Shown here: positions 36,381-44,342 of the stretch, in pieces
How the letters are laid out: each line of letters starts with the position of its first letter
Numbering within the stretch: the stretch's first letter is position 1
Origin: a bacterium
Lineage (GTDB): Bacteria; SZUA-79; Acidulodesulfobacterales; Acidulodesulfobacteraceae
Assembly (NCBI GenBank): GCA_021850985.1
Contig: JAJZJX010000007.1
Coordinates: 1 to 62,921, forward strand
DNA length: 62,921 nucleotides
Direction of reading: 5' to 3'
Made by a program: the position numbers and the translations under genes
Notes under the pieces: model-generated
Databases searched by the model: none
The model's input: only the letters and a program-made list of their open reading frames with translations
Told to the model about the DNA's origin: nothing

Positions 36381-37799
36381 CTATAAACCGTGATATGCCG
36401 ACAAGGCGGCGCTTATAAAAGCTACATAATCTTCTTTATCTCTCTGCACTTCATATTCAAAAACGTCTGGATTTTCTTTTAAATAGCTCGTAGAAAAAAG
36501 TCCGGTTTTAAAATTATCTTTTTTAATTATCTTTTTTATAATAGGTATAGTGGTTTTAATGCCTTTGATCTCGTAAGTTTCGAGAGCTTCATAAGTTCTG
36601 CCGATAGCTTCTTCAAACGTATTGCCCCAGCAGATTAATTTGCCAATCATGGAATCGTAATAAGGAGTTACTTCAAAGCCGACCGAAGCCGCGCTTTCTA
36701 TCCTTATGCCGTTGCCTCCGGGAACGTAATAGCGTTCTATAGTGCCGATGCTCGGACGGAAGTCGTGTTTCGGGTCTTCCGCATTTATTCTGCATTCTAT
36801 GGCAAATCCTTTCAGCTTGACATCTTCCTGTTTAATGGATAGTTTGTTGCCCGCCGCGATTTTAATCTGTTCTTTCACTATGTCGAATCCGGTAATGCTT
36901 TCGGTAACGGGATGTTCTACCTGAACCCTCGTATTCATTTCTATAAAGTATATATTGCCCGATAAATCGGAAACGAATTCCATAGTGCCTGCGCTGTAAT
37001 ATCCTATATCCCTGCATGCCTTAACCGCGGCATCGCCGTAAAATTTGCGTTTTTCTTCGGTTAAAACCATAGAAGGCGCTATTTCAATCATTTTTTGATT
37101 TTTTCTCTGAATGGAACAGTCTCTTTCTCCAAGATGAATTACGTTGCCGAATTTATCGCCGAGAATTTGGAACTCGATATGCTTCGGATTTTCGATAAAT
37201 TTTTCTAAAAGCAGATCTCCGTTGCCAAATGCTTTAAGAGCTTCCGCATAGGCGTTTTCATAATTAGTTTTTACTTCATCCGCATTACGGCACAGCCTTA
37301 TTCCTCTTCCGCCGCCGCCGGCCGTAGCCTTAAGAAGAACGGGATAACCTATTTTTTCGGCTATTGCTACCCCTTCTTCAGCCGATTTTAATATGCCGTC
37401 GCTGCCGGGGACGGTAATAACGCCGGCTTTTTTCATAATTTCTTTCGACCTTGCTTTATCGCCCATAAGCCTTATAACTTCGGAAGAAGGTCCGATAAAA
37501 TTAATATTGTTGTCTTCGGCGGCTTTTGCGAAATCTTCGTTTTCGGCAAGGAATCCGTAACCCGGATGAATTGCATCCGCTCCTATGGATTTTGCAAGGT
37601 CTATTATCAGTTGATAGTTAAGATAAGTATCAAGAGGGTTTGCGCCTATCATATATGCTTCGTCGGCCATTTTAACGTGCCTTGCCGTCGGTTCTACGTC
37701 GGAAAAAATAGCCGCAGTAGGTATGCCGAGCTCTTTAGACGCCCTTATTATCCTGCAGGCTATCTCACCTCTGTTAGCTACTAAAATTTTATTAAACAT
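36381..37799 (-). CDS. Biotin carboxylase subunit (CfiB/PycA type)
   Basis: ATP- and bicarbonate-dependent carboxylation of biotin on the partner subunit. The 472-residue protein has the three biotin-carboxylase domains: N-terminal NKILVANRGEIACRII, the ATP-grasp KATAGGGGRGIRL and EMNTRVQVEHPVTE, and the C-terminal GFAIECRINAEDP. I use the ATG at 37799 rather than a TTG at 37808; GGAGGAG lies ten bases before the ATG. The two-subunit form with the following CfiA/PycB gene matches 2-oxoglutarate carboxylase or two-subunit pyruvate carboxylase; AccC is less likely because accB is absent. Confidence 0.85.
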   Translation of the reverse strand: MFNKILVANRGEIACRIIRASKELGIPTAAIFSDVEPTARHVKMADEAYMIGANPLDTYLNYQLIIDLAKSIGADAIHPGYGFLAENEDFAKAAEDNNINFIGPSSEVIRLMGDKARSKEIMKKAGVITVPGSDGILKSAEEGVAIAEKIGYPVLLKATAGGGGRGIRLCRNADEVKTNYENAYAEALKAFGNGDLLLEKFIENPKHIEFQILGDKFGNVIHLGERDCSIQRKNQKMIEIAPSMVLTEEKRKFYGDAAVKACRDIGYYSAGTMEFVSDLSGNIYFIEMNTRVQVEHPVTESITGFDIVKEQIKIAAGNKLSIKQEDVKLKGFAIECRINAEDPKHDFRPSIGTIERYYVPGGNGIRIESAASVGFEVTPYYDSMIGKLICWGNTFEEAIGRTYEALETYEIKGIKTTIPIIKKIIKKDNFKTGLFSTSYLKENPDVFEYEVQRDKEDYVAFISAALSAYHGL

Positions 37800-37815
37800 T
37801 ATTTTCAAACTCCTC

Positions 37816-37828
37816 CGTCAGATTAATT
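37816..37828 (-). repeat. Family B half-site upstream of the biotin carboxylase gene
   Basis: CGTCAGATTAATT with no paired arm nearby; it matches one arm of the elements at 15230 and 42919. Probably a decayed copy. Confidence 0.4.
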
Positions 37829-37877
37829 CGTAATTCGGTTCATTTCGTTGCGGTTAATAAATTGTATCTTTAATTTA

Positions 37878-38285
37878 TTAACCAAGTTTAATACTGTAAG
37901 TTATCGGGCAAGCTTTGTTTACTAAATATGCTATGCTGCAGGAACTTGTAAGAGCTTCTTCGACTGCTTTTTTGACGTCTTCTTCCGTTATTCCTTTGCC
38001 TTTTACCGTAAAACTTAACATTATTTTCGTGAATACCTTCGGTTTTTCTTCTCTTCTTTCGCTGTCGGTATCGACTATTACGTCCTCTACGTGCCTGCCC
38101 ATTTTATGAAGCGCCTCGTATGCATGTATTCCCATACATCCTGCTATGGAATACAAAAATAGTTCAGGAGGTCTTATTCCTCTGCCTTTGCCGCCGACGT
38201 AGCCTGCCGCGTCTATATTAATTTCGCCGGATTCGCTCTTTCCGACAAAATGAAAATCTTCTTTTTGCTTAACGGTTAATTTCAT
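37878..38285 (-). CDS. OsmC/Ohr family protein
   Basis: A 135-residue OsmC-fold protein. The family uses two cysteines to reduce hydroperoxides; here they are probably Cys in SIAGCMGIHAYEAL (about 50) and in SSCSIAYLVNKAC (near the C-terminus). This is the YhfA-like OsmC branch rather than Ohr. A perfect GGAGG precedes the ATG by four bases. It lies between icd and the biotin carboxylase genes with no obvious link to carbon metabolism beyond possible oxidant protection. Confidence 0.85.
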   Translation of the reverse strand: MKLTVKQKEDFHFVGKSESGEINIDAAGYVGGKGRGIRPPELFLYSIAGCMGIHAYEALHKMGRHVEDVIVDTDSERREEKPKVFTKIMLSFTVKGKGITEEDVKKAVEEALTSSCSIAYLVNKACPITYSIKLG

Positions 38286-38341
38286 AGAACCTCCGGAATT
38301 GATTTTAAATCTTATTTTAAATTATATTTATTTTTTTATTT

Positions 38342-39604
38342 TTAAATCTCTTTTATTATATGTTTTCCGAACTCTACGGTACTTAACTCTACCGCTTTTT
38401 TGTCCAATTTTTCAAAACCCGTGTAAATATCCCTTGTGCCGTTGCCCTGATAAATTGTCCTTTTTACGGCATCGTAAACTAGTTTTGCCGCTTCGTTAAA
38501 ACCTATATATTCAAGCATCATAGCACCGGATAGCGTTATGGAAAGAGGATTTGCTATTCCCTTGCCCGCAATATCCATGCCTACGCCGTGGGTGCTTTCA
38601 AAAAGAGCGTAACCGTCGCCTATATTGCCGCTCGGCACGAAACCTGGTCCTCCGACTAATGCCGAAGCAAGATCGGAAATATAATCGCCGTTTAAATTTT
38701 GGGTAATTATAACGTCGTATGCATTCGGATTTAAAACCAACTGCATAAGCATCTGGTCGGTGATAACTTTCGATAATTTTATTCTTCCGGAAGAAGCGCC
38801 TGCTTCCGTTGAAATTTTATCTTTGAACTCGTCTTCTTTAGCTACTTCGAAAGCCCAGTTTAGAAATGCGCCTTCGGTAGCTTTCATTATGTTGCCTTTA
38901 CCTGCAACGGCGATAGATTTTTTACCGTTATCTACGGCATACCTGAAAGCCTTCCTGACGTGCCTTTTAGTTTTAAATTCGCTCATAGGTTTTATAGTTA
39001 TTCCGGCGTCTTCCGGAATGGCGGCATCCTTGACGCCCATCTCGTTCAAGAAGAAATTGCGCACTTTTTTTGCGCCTTCGGAACCTGCCATATATTCTAT
39101 AGCCATATAAACGTCGTCGGAATTTTCCCTGAAAATCGTAACGTCCACTCTTTCCGGATCGGGAATAGGCGTAGGCTGGCCGAGATAATAAACCGGCCTT
39201 ATCGCAGAATAAAAATCCATAGACTGCCTTAATATAGAATTTAACGATTTTCCGGGTCTGCCGACGGGAGTTCCGAGCGGTCCTTTTATGGAAACCACGC
39301 TGCGTTTAAGCAGTTCAAGGGTTTCCGCAGGCATTCTTTCCAGACCGTTAGATTCCGCTTTATCTCCGGCTACGGCTTCCGTCCAGTATATTTTTTTTTC
39401 GTCTCCGTAAGCTTTTTCCATTGCGGCATTAACTACGTTAAGCATTACGGGGGTAATCTCCGGTCCTATGCCGTCTCCGCTAATAAAAGGTATGATAGGA
39501 TTATTCGGCACTTCTATGCTGTGGTCGTTTTTTAAATTAATAAATTCGCCGTCCTTAGGTATATTTATTTTACCGTCCCATAAAAAAACGTTTTCGTTTT
39601 TCAT
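38342..39604 (-). CDS. icd: Isocitrate dehydrogenase, NAD-type signature
   Basis: Beta-decarboxylating dehydrogenase interconverting isocitrate/oxalosuccinate and 2-oxoglutarate. The 420 residues contain the substrate serine loop GRPGKSLNSILRQ, metal-binding Asp residues in NLNGDYISDLASAL and the cofactor loop FESTHGVGMDIAGKG. In E. coli NADP enzymes the cofactor residues are Lys344-Tyr345; here the aligned pair is Asp344-Ile345, the pattern of NAD-dependent homologues. Next to CfiAB-like genes it may act reductively, reducing oxalosuccinate to isocitrate. It has its own promoter (39678-39706), which is nearly identical to that of the carbonic anhydrase gene. Confidence 0.92.
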   Translation of the reverse strand: MKNENVFLWDGKINIPKDGEFINLKNDHSIEVPNNPIIPFISGDGIGPEITPVMLNVVNAAMEKAYGDEKKIYWTEAVAGDKAESNGLERMPAETLELLKRSVVSIKGPLGTPVGRPGKSLNSILRQSMDFYSAIRPVYYLGQPTPIPDPERVDVTIFRENSDDVYMAIEYMAGSEGAKKVRNFFLNEMGVKDAAIPEDAGITIKPMSEFKTKRHVRKAFRYAVDNGKKSIAVAGKGNIMKATEGAFLNWAFEVAKEDEFKDKISTEAGASSGRIKLSKVITDQMLMQLVLNPNAYDVIITQNLNGDYISDLASALVGGPGFVPSGNIGDGYALFESTHGVGMDIAGKGIANPLSITLSGAMMLEYIGFNEAAKLVYDAVKRTIYQGNGTRDIYTGFEKLDKKAVELSTVEFGKHIIKEI

Positions 39605-39677
39605 TATTTATATTCCTTTTAAAATTTATCTGCTATTAATTATTAAATTAACGGGATCAAAAAATACGATGGAATTG

Positions 39678-39706
39678 ATTATAATAAAACATTTTTTTAA
39701 AATCAA
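39678..39706 (-). promoter_or_regulatory. Sigma70-type promoter of icd, within a duplicated ~39-bp segment
   Basis: Minus strand: TTGATT (39706-39701), 17-base spacer, perfect TATAAT (39683-39678). The segment 39677-39716 is repeated almost exactly at 40409-40447. Confidence 0.7.
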
Positions 39707-39723
39707 GCAAAAAATAAAAAAAA

Positions 39724-40359
39724 TTAATCGATTTTTTCAAAAATATCTCTGTCGAACGAATAGTTATAAACGTCTCCGGTTTCTATGTCGTAATGCCATC
39801 CGTATATATTTATGTCTTTATTTTCTTTGATATAAGGATAAGAAGCAAGGTGCTTAAGCTGTTCCTTTATGTTCTCTCTTTCCGTAAGCGCCGCTATCTG
39901 CTTTTCGGTCAATTTTTCGCCTTTTTCGCCGGCTTCCTTCAAATAATCGGTTACTGTTTTTTTTGCTCCGTATGCAAGCTCAAGCCATTTTTTTGTATGC
40001 GGAATATGTTTTAAATCTTCGTCCGGCATATATAGAGCCCTGCATCCTCCGCAGTTAGAATGTCCGCATACTACGATATTTTCTACTTTTAGAATGTTTA
40101 TAGCATATTCTATAGCCGATGTGGTTGCAAGATATTCGGCTACGTTTCTATATGGAGGCACTAAATTTGCGATATTTCTGACGACGAAAAGTTCGCCGGG
40201 GAGCGATTTCGTTATAAGGGTGGGGACAACTCTGGAATCGGAACATCCGATGAAAAGCGTGTGCGGACTCTGTCCTTCCGCTATTTTCTTAAATAATTCG
40301 CTGTATTTTTTATACTCGTTGTTATTGAAATCGATAACGCCGTCAAATAAACTTGCCAT
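39724..40359 (-). CDS. can: Beta-class carbonic anhydrase
   Basis: Zinc enzyme interconverting CO2 and bicarbonate. The 211 residues show the full beta-class site: Cys39-x-Asp41-x-Arg43 in GCSDSRVVPT and His100-x-x-Cys103 in VVCGHSNCGGC. Length is typical of bacterial Can-type enzymes. It could supply bicarbonate to the adjacent biotin carboxylase. Its promoter (40410-40438) is a near copy of the icd promoter, suggesting similar expression. Confidence 0.95.
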   Translation of the reverse strand: MASLFDGVIDFNNNEYKKYSELFKKIAEGQSPHTLFIGCSDSRVVPTLITKSLPGELFVVRNIANLVPPYRNVAEYLATTSAIEYAINILKVENIVVCGHSNCGGCRALYMPDEDLKHIPHTKKWLELAYGAKKTVTDYLKEAGEKGEKLTEKQIAALTERENIKEQLKHLASYPYIKENKDINIYGWHYDIETGDVYNYSFDRDIFEKID

Positions 40360-40409
40360 GATTCCGACCTATTATTGATTTTAAGTTAAATTATTATAAG
40401 TTATATTTG

Positions 40410-40438
40410 ATTATAATAAAACAATTTTTTAAAATCAA
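40410..40438 (-). promoter_or_regulatory. Sigma70-type promoter of the carbonic anhydrase gene, copy of the icd promoter
   Basis: Minus strand: TTGATT (40438-40433), 17-base spacer, perfect TATAAT (40415-40410). The whole 39-bp segment differs from the icd copy by one substitution and one indel. Confidence 0.7.
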
Positions 40439-40527
40439 GCAAAAATATCGAAATGCTTATTTTTTACATTTGTAAATTGTTATAAATTATGAAATCGGTA
40501 AAAATTAAAAGCTGTTTTTATTTTATT

Positions 40528-41766
40528 TTATTGCATATTGAAATTGTTTAAAAAATATTTAAACAATTTAGAACCTGAGTCGAAAAATAAACCGCTGTTT
40601 TGAGCTAATGTTTCGGAATAATGGACGGCAGAGTATTTATCGGATGCCTGTTTTTCGGTTGCAGTAGAAAAACCGCAGAACGGAACCGGTTCGGGAGTAT
40701 GCTTTTTTAATTTAACCTGATTGTAATGATCCGGCAGAATCATTACCGTCCAATCGGCGAATTTTTTAAGTCCTTCAAGCACGCCGCCCGCGATAAATTT
40801 GTCGAAATCTTCTATAGCTTTAAGTTTTAAATCTATTTTTCCTTCATGGGATGCTTCGTCCGTCGCTTCTACGTGTATATAAACAAAATCGCCGCCGTTT
40901 AAAGATTTTATTCCGTATTCGACTTTGCCGGCATAATTTGTATCTAAATATCCGGTAGCGCCCGGAACGTCGATAACTTTAAGTCCGGCATATTTTCCGA
41001 TTCCTTTTACCAAATCTACTGCGGAGATAACCGAACCTTCGAGTCCGTAAGCTTCTTTCATAGTCGGCATGGAAGGTTTATAGCCCTGACCCCAGAGCCA
41101 AATAGAATTTGCCGGCAGTTTGCCTGCGGCAATTCTTTTTTTGTTTACTTCATGACTTTCCAATATTTTTTCCGCTTTTTTCATTATTTCGACTATTTCG
41201 GAACTTGAAGCCGTGCCGTGCGGAATATATTCGTCTATCTGCAAATCTGGAATATCGTGCGGAGCGACTGTTTGAAGTCCGTCTATGTCTATATTTTTAA
41301 CGACGAGAAGATGTCTGTAGCTGACTCCCGAATAGAAACGGAACCTGTCGCTGCCGAGCTCTTTTGCAAACGATTCTATAATCTGCCCTGCCTCTTCGGT
41401 CGTAATATGCCCGCCGGAATAGTCGTGCATATATTTCTTGCCGCTTTTTTCAAGTATATTTACGAGATTAAGCCTGAAAGCAACGTCGTCTTTGCCGAGT
41501 TCCACGCCCATGCTTGCTGCTTCGAGAGGCGACCTTCCGGTATAATAATTTAATGGATCGTAGCCGAGTATCGACATAGAACCTATATCGCTGCCGGGAA
41601 GGCATCCATCGGGAATAGTTTTAATTAAACCGGTAACTCCTCTTGCCGCTACGGAATCCATATTAGGCGTTTTGGCATATTCAAGGGGCGTCTTACCGCC
41701 AAGCTCCGATAACGGCGTATCCGCCATGCCGTCGGGACATAAAATAACGTACTTATGTTTATTCAT
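40528..41766 (-). CDS. ApgM-like phosphoglycerate mutase family protein, probable homoserine kinase
   Basis: Alkaline-phosphatase-superfamily protein of 412 residues. Metal-site motifs are ILCPDGMADTP at the N-terminus, PGSDIGSMSILGYDP (nucleophile region) and the C-terminal ILPDHYNQ and HTPEPVPF. This is the archaeal-type cofactor-independent phosphoglycerate mutase (ApgM) family. In many bacteria members located with thr genes are proposed to be homoserine kinases (the family modelled as a proposed homoserine kinase). Here it follows hom and thrC in one run, and no classical thrB is present, so homoserine phosphorylation is the likelier role. ATG at 41766. Confidence 0.8.
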   Translation of the reverse strand: MNKHKYVILCPDGMADTPLSELGGKTPLEYAKTPNMDSVAARGVTGLIKTIPDGCLPGSDIGSMSILGYDPLNYYTGRSPLEAASMGVELGKDDVAFRLNLVNILEKSGKKYMHDYSGGHITTEEAGQIIESFAKELGSDRFRFYSGVSYRHLLVVKNIDIDGLQTVAPHDIPDLQIDEYIPHGTASSSEIVEIMKKAEKILESHEVNKKRIAAGKLPANSIWLWGQGYKPSMPTMKEAYGLEGSVISAVDLVKGIGKYAGLKVIDVPGATGYLDTNYAGKVEYGIKSLNGGDFVYIHVEATDEASHEGKIDLKLKAIEDFDKFIAGGVLEGLKKFADWTVMILPDHYNQVKLKKHTPEPVPFCGFSTATEKQASDKYSAVHYSETLAQNSGLFFDSGSKLFKYFLNNFNMQ

Positions 41767-41794
41767 CTAATTAAATAAATCCTCCTGATTTTGT

Positions 41795-42862
41795 CTATAT
41801 TATACCCATAGCTTTTAGAACCGAATTTTTATCGCACGGCACTACGACGGGTTCTTTTGAAACCTTTATGGCGTTGCCGGGATCTTTAAGTCCGTGACCC
41901 GTAAGAGTTAAAACGCAGACAGAACCTTTTTCAAAAAAACCGCGTCCGCTGAGTTTAATTAATCCGGCAAGAGTAATAGCCGAAGCAGGTTCGCAAAAAA
42001 CTCCTTCGTTTGCCGCCAGCAAAGCATAAGCCTTTAATATATCTTCGTCGCTTACCGCTTCTATTAATCCGCCCGACTCTTCTTTTGCCTCGACGGCTTT
42101 CTGCCAGCTTGCGGGATTGCCTATTCTTATAGCCGTAGCTACGGTATGCGGCTCTTTTACTATATGGTTTAAAACTATAGGAGCGGCGCCTTCTGCCTGA
42201 AAACCTATCATTTTAGGAAGTTTTTTTATTTTGCCTGCGGCGAGGTATTCTTTATAGCCTTTCCAGTATGCAGTTATATTTCCGGCGTTTCCTACCGGCA
42301 GGATATGGTAATCAGGCGCAGAACCGAGTTCGTCGGCTATTTCAAAACTTGCCGTCTTCTGCCCTTCAAGCCTAAAAGGATTTACGGAATTAACTAAAGT
42401 AACGTCGTAATCTTTTGCTATTTCGCGGGTAATTACCAAAGCGTCGTCGAAATTTCCCTGAATCTGCATGACTAAAGCTCCGTGGACTAAAGCCTGAGAC
42501 AGCTTGCCGGCAGCTATTTTGCCTTCCGGTATTAAAACGAAAGATTTTATTCCCGCTCTTGCCGCGTAAGCGGAGGCTGAAGCCGAAGTATTTCCGGTAG
42601 AAGCGCATATTACGGCTTTGGAGCCGTCAGACACGGCTTTGGATACCGCCATCGTCATTCCTCTGTCTTTAAAAGAACCTGTTGGATTTAAGCCTTCGTA
42701 CTTAAAATATATTTCTATGTCGGGATTTATTATCCTGCCTAAGTTGCGGGCTTTTATCAGCGGAGTGTTTCCTTCGTTTATAGTGATTATACATTTTTCG
42801 TCTATTTCCGGTAAAAATTCACGGTATCTTTTTATTACTCCTTCGTATCCTTTAAAGACCAA
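41795..42862 (-). CDS. thrC: Threonine synthase
   Basis: PLP enzyme converting O-phosphohomoserine to threonine. The PLP lysine is in NPTGSFKDRGMTMA (about Lys65) and the cofactor phosphate loop is LPVGNAGNI (about 185-195). The 355-residue length matches the short class of bacterial threonine synthases. The start is TTG at 42862, five bases after a good GGAGG site. It lies between hom and the ApgM-like gene. Confidence 0.93.
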   Translation of the reverse strand: MVFKGYEGVIKRYREFLPEIDEKCIITINEGNTPLIKARNLGRIINPDIEIYFKYEGLNPTGSFKDRGMTMAVSKAVSDGSKAVICASTGNTSASASAYAARAGIKSFVLIPEGKIAAGKLSQALVHGALVMQIQGNFDDALVITREIAKDYDVTLVNSVNPFRLEGQKTASFEIADELGSAPDYHILPVGNAGNITAYWKGYKEYLAAGKIKKLPKMIGFQAEGAAPIVLNHIVKEPHTVATAIRIGNPASWQKAVEAKEESGGLIEAVSDEDILKAYALLAANEGVFCEPASAITLAGLIKLSGRGFFEKGSVCVLTLTGHGLKDPGNAIKVSKEPVVVPCDKNSVLKAMGII

Positions 42863-42918
42863 ACTTCCCTCCGTCAGCTTTTTATGAGTTAGTTTTTAAA
42901 CTTCCTATACTTTACTCC

Positions 42919-42985
42919 GGAAAAGGCGTCAGATTAATTTTTTTTACAAATAACATTCTTGGTTAATTAATTTGACGCCTTTTCC
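42919..42985. repeat. Long family B inverted repeat between hom and thrC
   Basis: GGAAAAGGCGTCA (42919-42931) pairs perfectly with TGACGCCTTTTCC (42973-42985), and after one wobble the stem continues ATTAATT/AATTAAT, a 21-bp stem with a 25-base loop. It is the longest-stem copy of the GTCAGATTAATT family in the window and would be a strong hairpin between the two genes. Confidence 0.75.
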
Positions 42986-43005
42986 CTGATTGATTAACGT
43001 TTATT

Positions 43006-44307
43006 TCACTCTATTTTGTCTTCTATCCTTAAAACCATAGTCTTAGCGGTAATAACGTCTAATTTGTCGCATTTCTCTATGCTCTTAAACAATTCGGCTT
43101 CGTTTGCCTCGTGAGTAGTGATTACTATAGGAACGGAGCCTTCGACTTTTCTGCCTTTTTGAATCATCGAGCTGATGCTTATAGAATTTTCACCCAGAAT
43201 ACCGGATATTTTAGAGAGCACGCCCGGCCTGTCCACAGCCGAAAACCTTAAATAATACCTTGAAATTATATCTTTTTTTGTTTTTATATTAAGTTTGTTT
43301 TTAATTTTAGACATAATAAAATCGCGTCTGTTTTCGCCGTTTACTATTCCTGAAACGGTTTCTACAAGATCTCCCATAACTGCGCTGGCCGTAGGATTTC
43401 CTCCTGCTCCGTAACCGGTAAGGCTTAATGGTCCGGCAAACTTAGTATTGACGAGAAAAGCGTTAAATACGCCGTCAACCTTAGATATAATGCTTGAAGA
43501 CGGAATTAAAGTCGGATGTACTCTTATTTCAATTTTAGAATCTTCGTTTTTAAGAATTCCTAAAAGTTTTATAACGTAGCCGAGTTCTTTTGCAAAACCG
43601 ATGTCTAACTGCGTTATATTTTCAATGCCTTCTATAATAATATCTTCCATAGACAAACTTGTCGAAAATGCGAGCCTGCCCAGAATAGCAAGTTTATGGG
43701 CGCTGTCAGTGCCGTTTATGTCTAAAGACGGGTCGGCTTCGGCATATCCTTTTTCCTGCGCTTTTTTAAGAACGTCTTCAAATTTTCCGCCTTCTTTAGT
43801 CATTTTAGACAGTATGAAATTAGACGTTCCGTTTATTATGGAATAGACCGATTTAATTTCGTCTCCGGCAAGTCCGTTTTTTATAGAACGCAATACGGGA
43901 ATACCGCCGCCTACGGCGGCTTCAAATCCTATATGCACTTTTTTTGCAGCGGATTTTTTAAATATCTCTTCTCCGTGTTCGGCAAGAAGAGCTTTATTTG
44001 CGGTAATTATATTTTTTCCGCCTTCTATAGCTTGCAAGATAAAATTTTTTGCAGGTTCGATTCCTCCTATAAGCTCTATAACGACGTCGATATCTTCGTC
44101 TTTTATTATATCGGCGGCGCTTTTAACGAGAAGTTTTTTTATATTTTCGGGAACCGGATGGCTGCCTCCGCGGGTAAATATTTTTTTTATATTAACGGGA
44201 ACCGAAAATACTTCATCGATTTCATTTTTCTGTTCCGAAAAAATGTGGTAAAAACTTGAAGCGACGGTACCGAATCCGAGAAGCCCTATATTGATAGATT
44301 TTTTCAT
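43006..44307 (-). CDS. hom: Homoserine dehydrogenase
   Basis: NAD(P)-dependent reduction of aspartate semialdehyde to homoserine. The 433 residues contain the N-terminal nucleotide-binding motif GLLGFGTVASSF, the catalytic region GFEAAVGGGIPVLRSIKNGLAGDEI, the signature GYAEADPSLDINGTDSAHKLAIL and a C-terminal ACT domain (about 350-425) for likely feedback control by threonine. Gene order aminotransferase-hom-thrC-ApgM-like suggests a threonine operon, though a long hairpin lies after hom. Confidence 0.95.
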   Translation of the reverse strand: MKKSINIGLLGFGTVASSFYHIFSEQKNEIDEVFSVPVNIKKIFTRGGSHPVPENIKKLLVKSAADIIKDEDIDVVIELIGGIEPAKNFILQAIEGGKNIITANKALLAEHGEEIFKKSAAKKVHIGFEAAVGGGIPVLRSIKNGLAGDEIKSVYSIINGTSNFILSKMTKEGGKFEDVLKKAQEKGYAEADPSLDINGTDSAHKLAILGRLAFSTSLSMEDIIIEGIENITQLDIGFAKELGYVIKLLGILKNEDSKIEIRVHPTLIPSSSIISKVDGVFNAFLVNTKFAGPLSLTGYGAGGNPTASAVMGDLVETVSGIVNGENRRDFIMSKIKNKLNIKTKKDIISRYYLRFSAVDRPGVLSKISGILGENSISISSMIQKGRKVEGSVPIVITTHEANEAELFKSIEKCDKLDVITAKTMVLRIEDKIE

Positions 44308-44342
44308 ATTTTTTATTATTTTATTATTTTATACTGCTTGTT

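Noticed and set aside
39468-39830. 120-residue plus-strand frame across the icd-carbonic anhydrase gap
   Set aside because: It covers the start of icd, the duplicated promoter and the end of the carbonic anhydrase gene on the opposite strand; composition is Lys/Ile/Phe-rich shadow sequence.
44050-44066. GGTTCGATTCC, resembling a tRNA T-loop
   Set aside because: It lies inside the hom coding region and has no acceptor stem, anticodon arm or D-arm around it.
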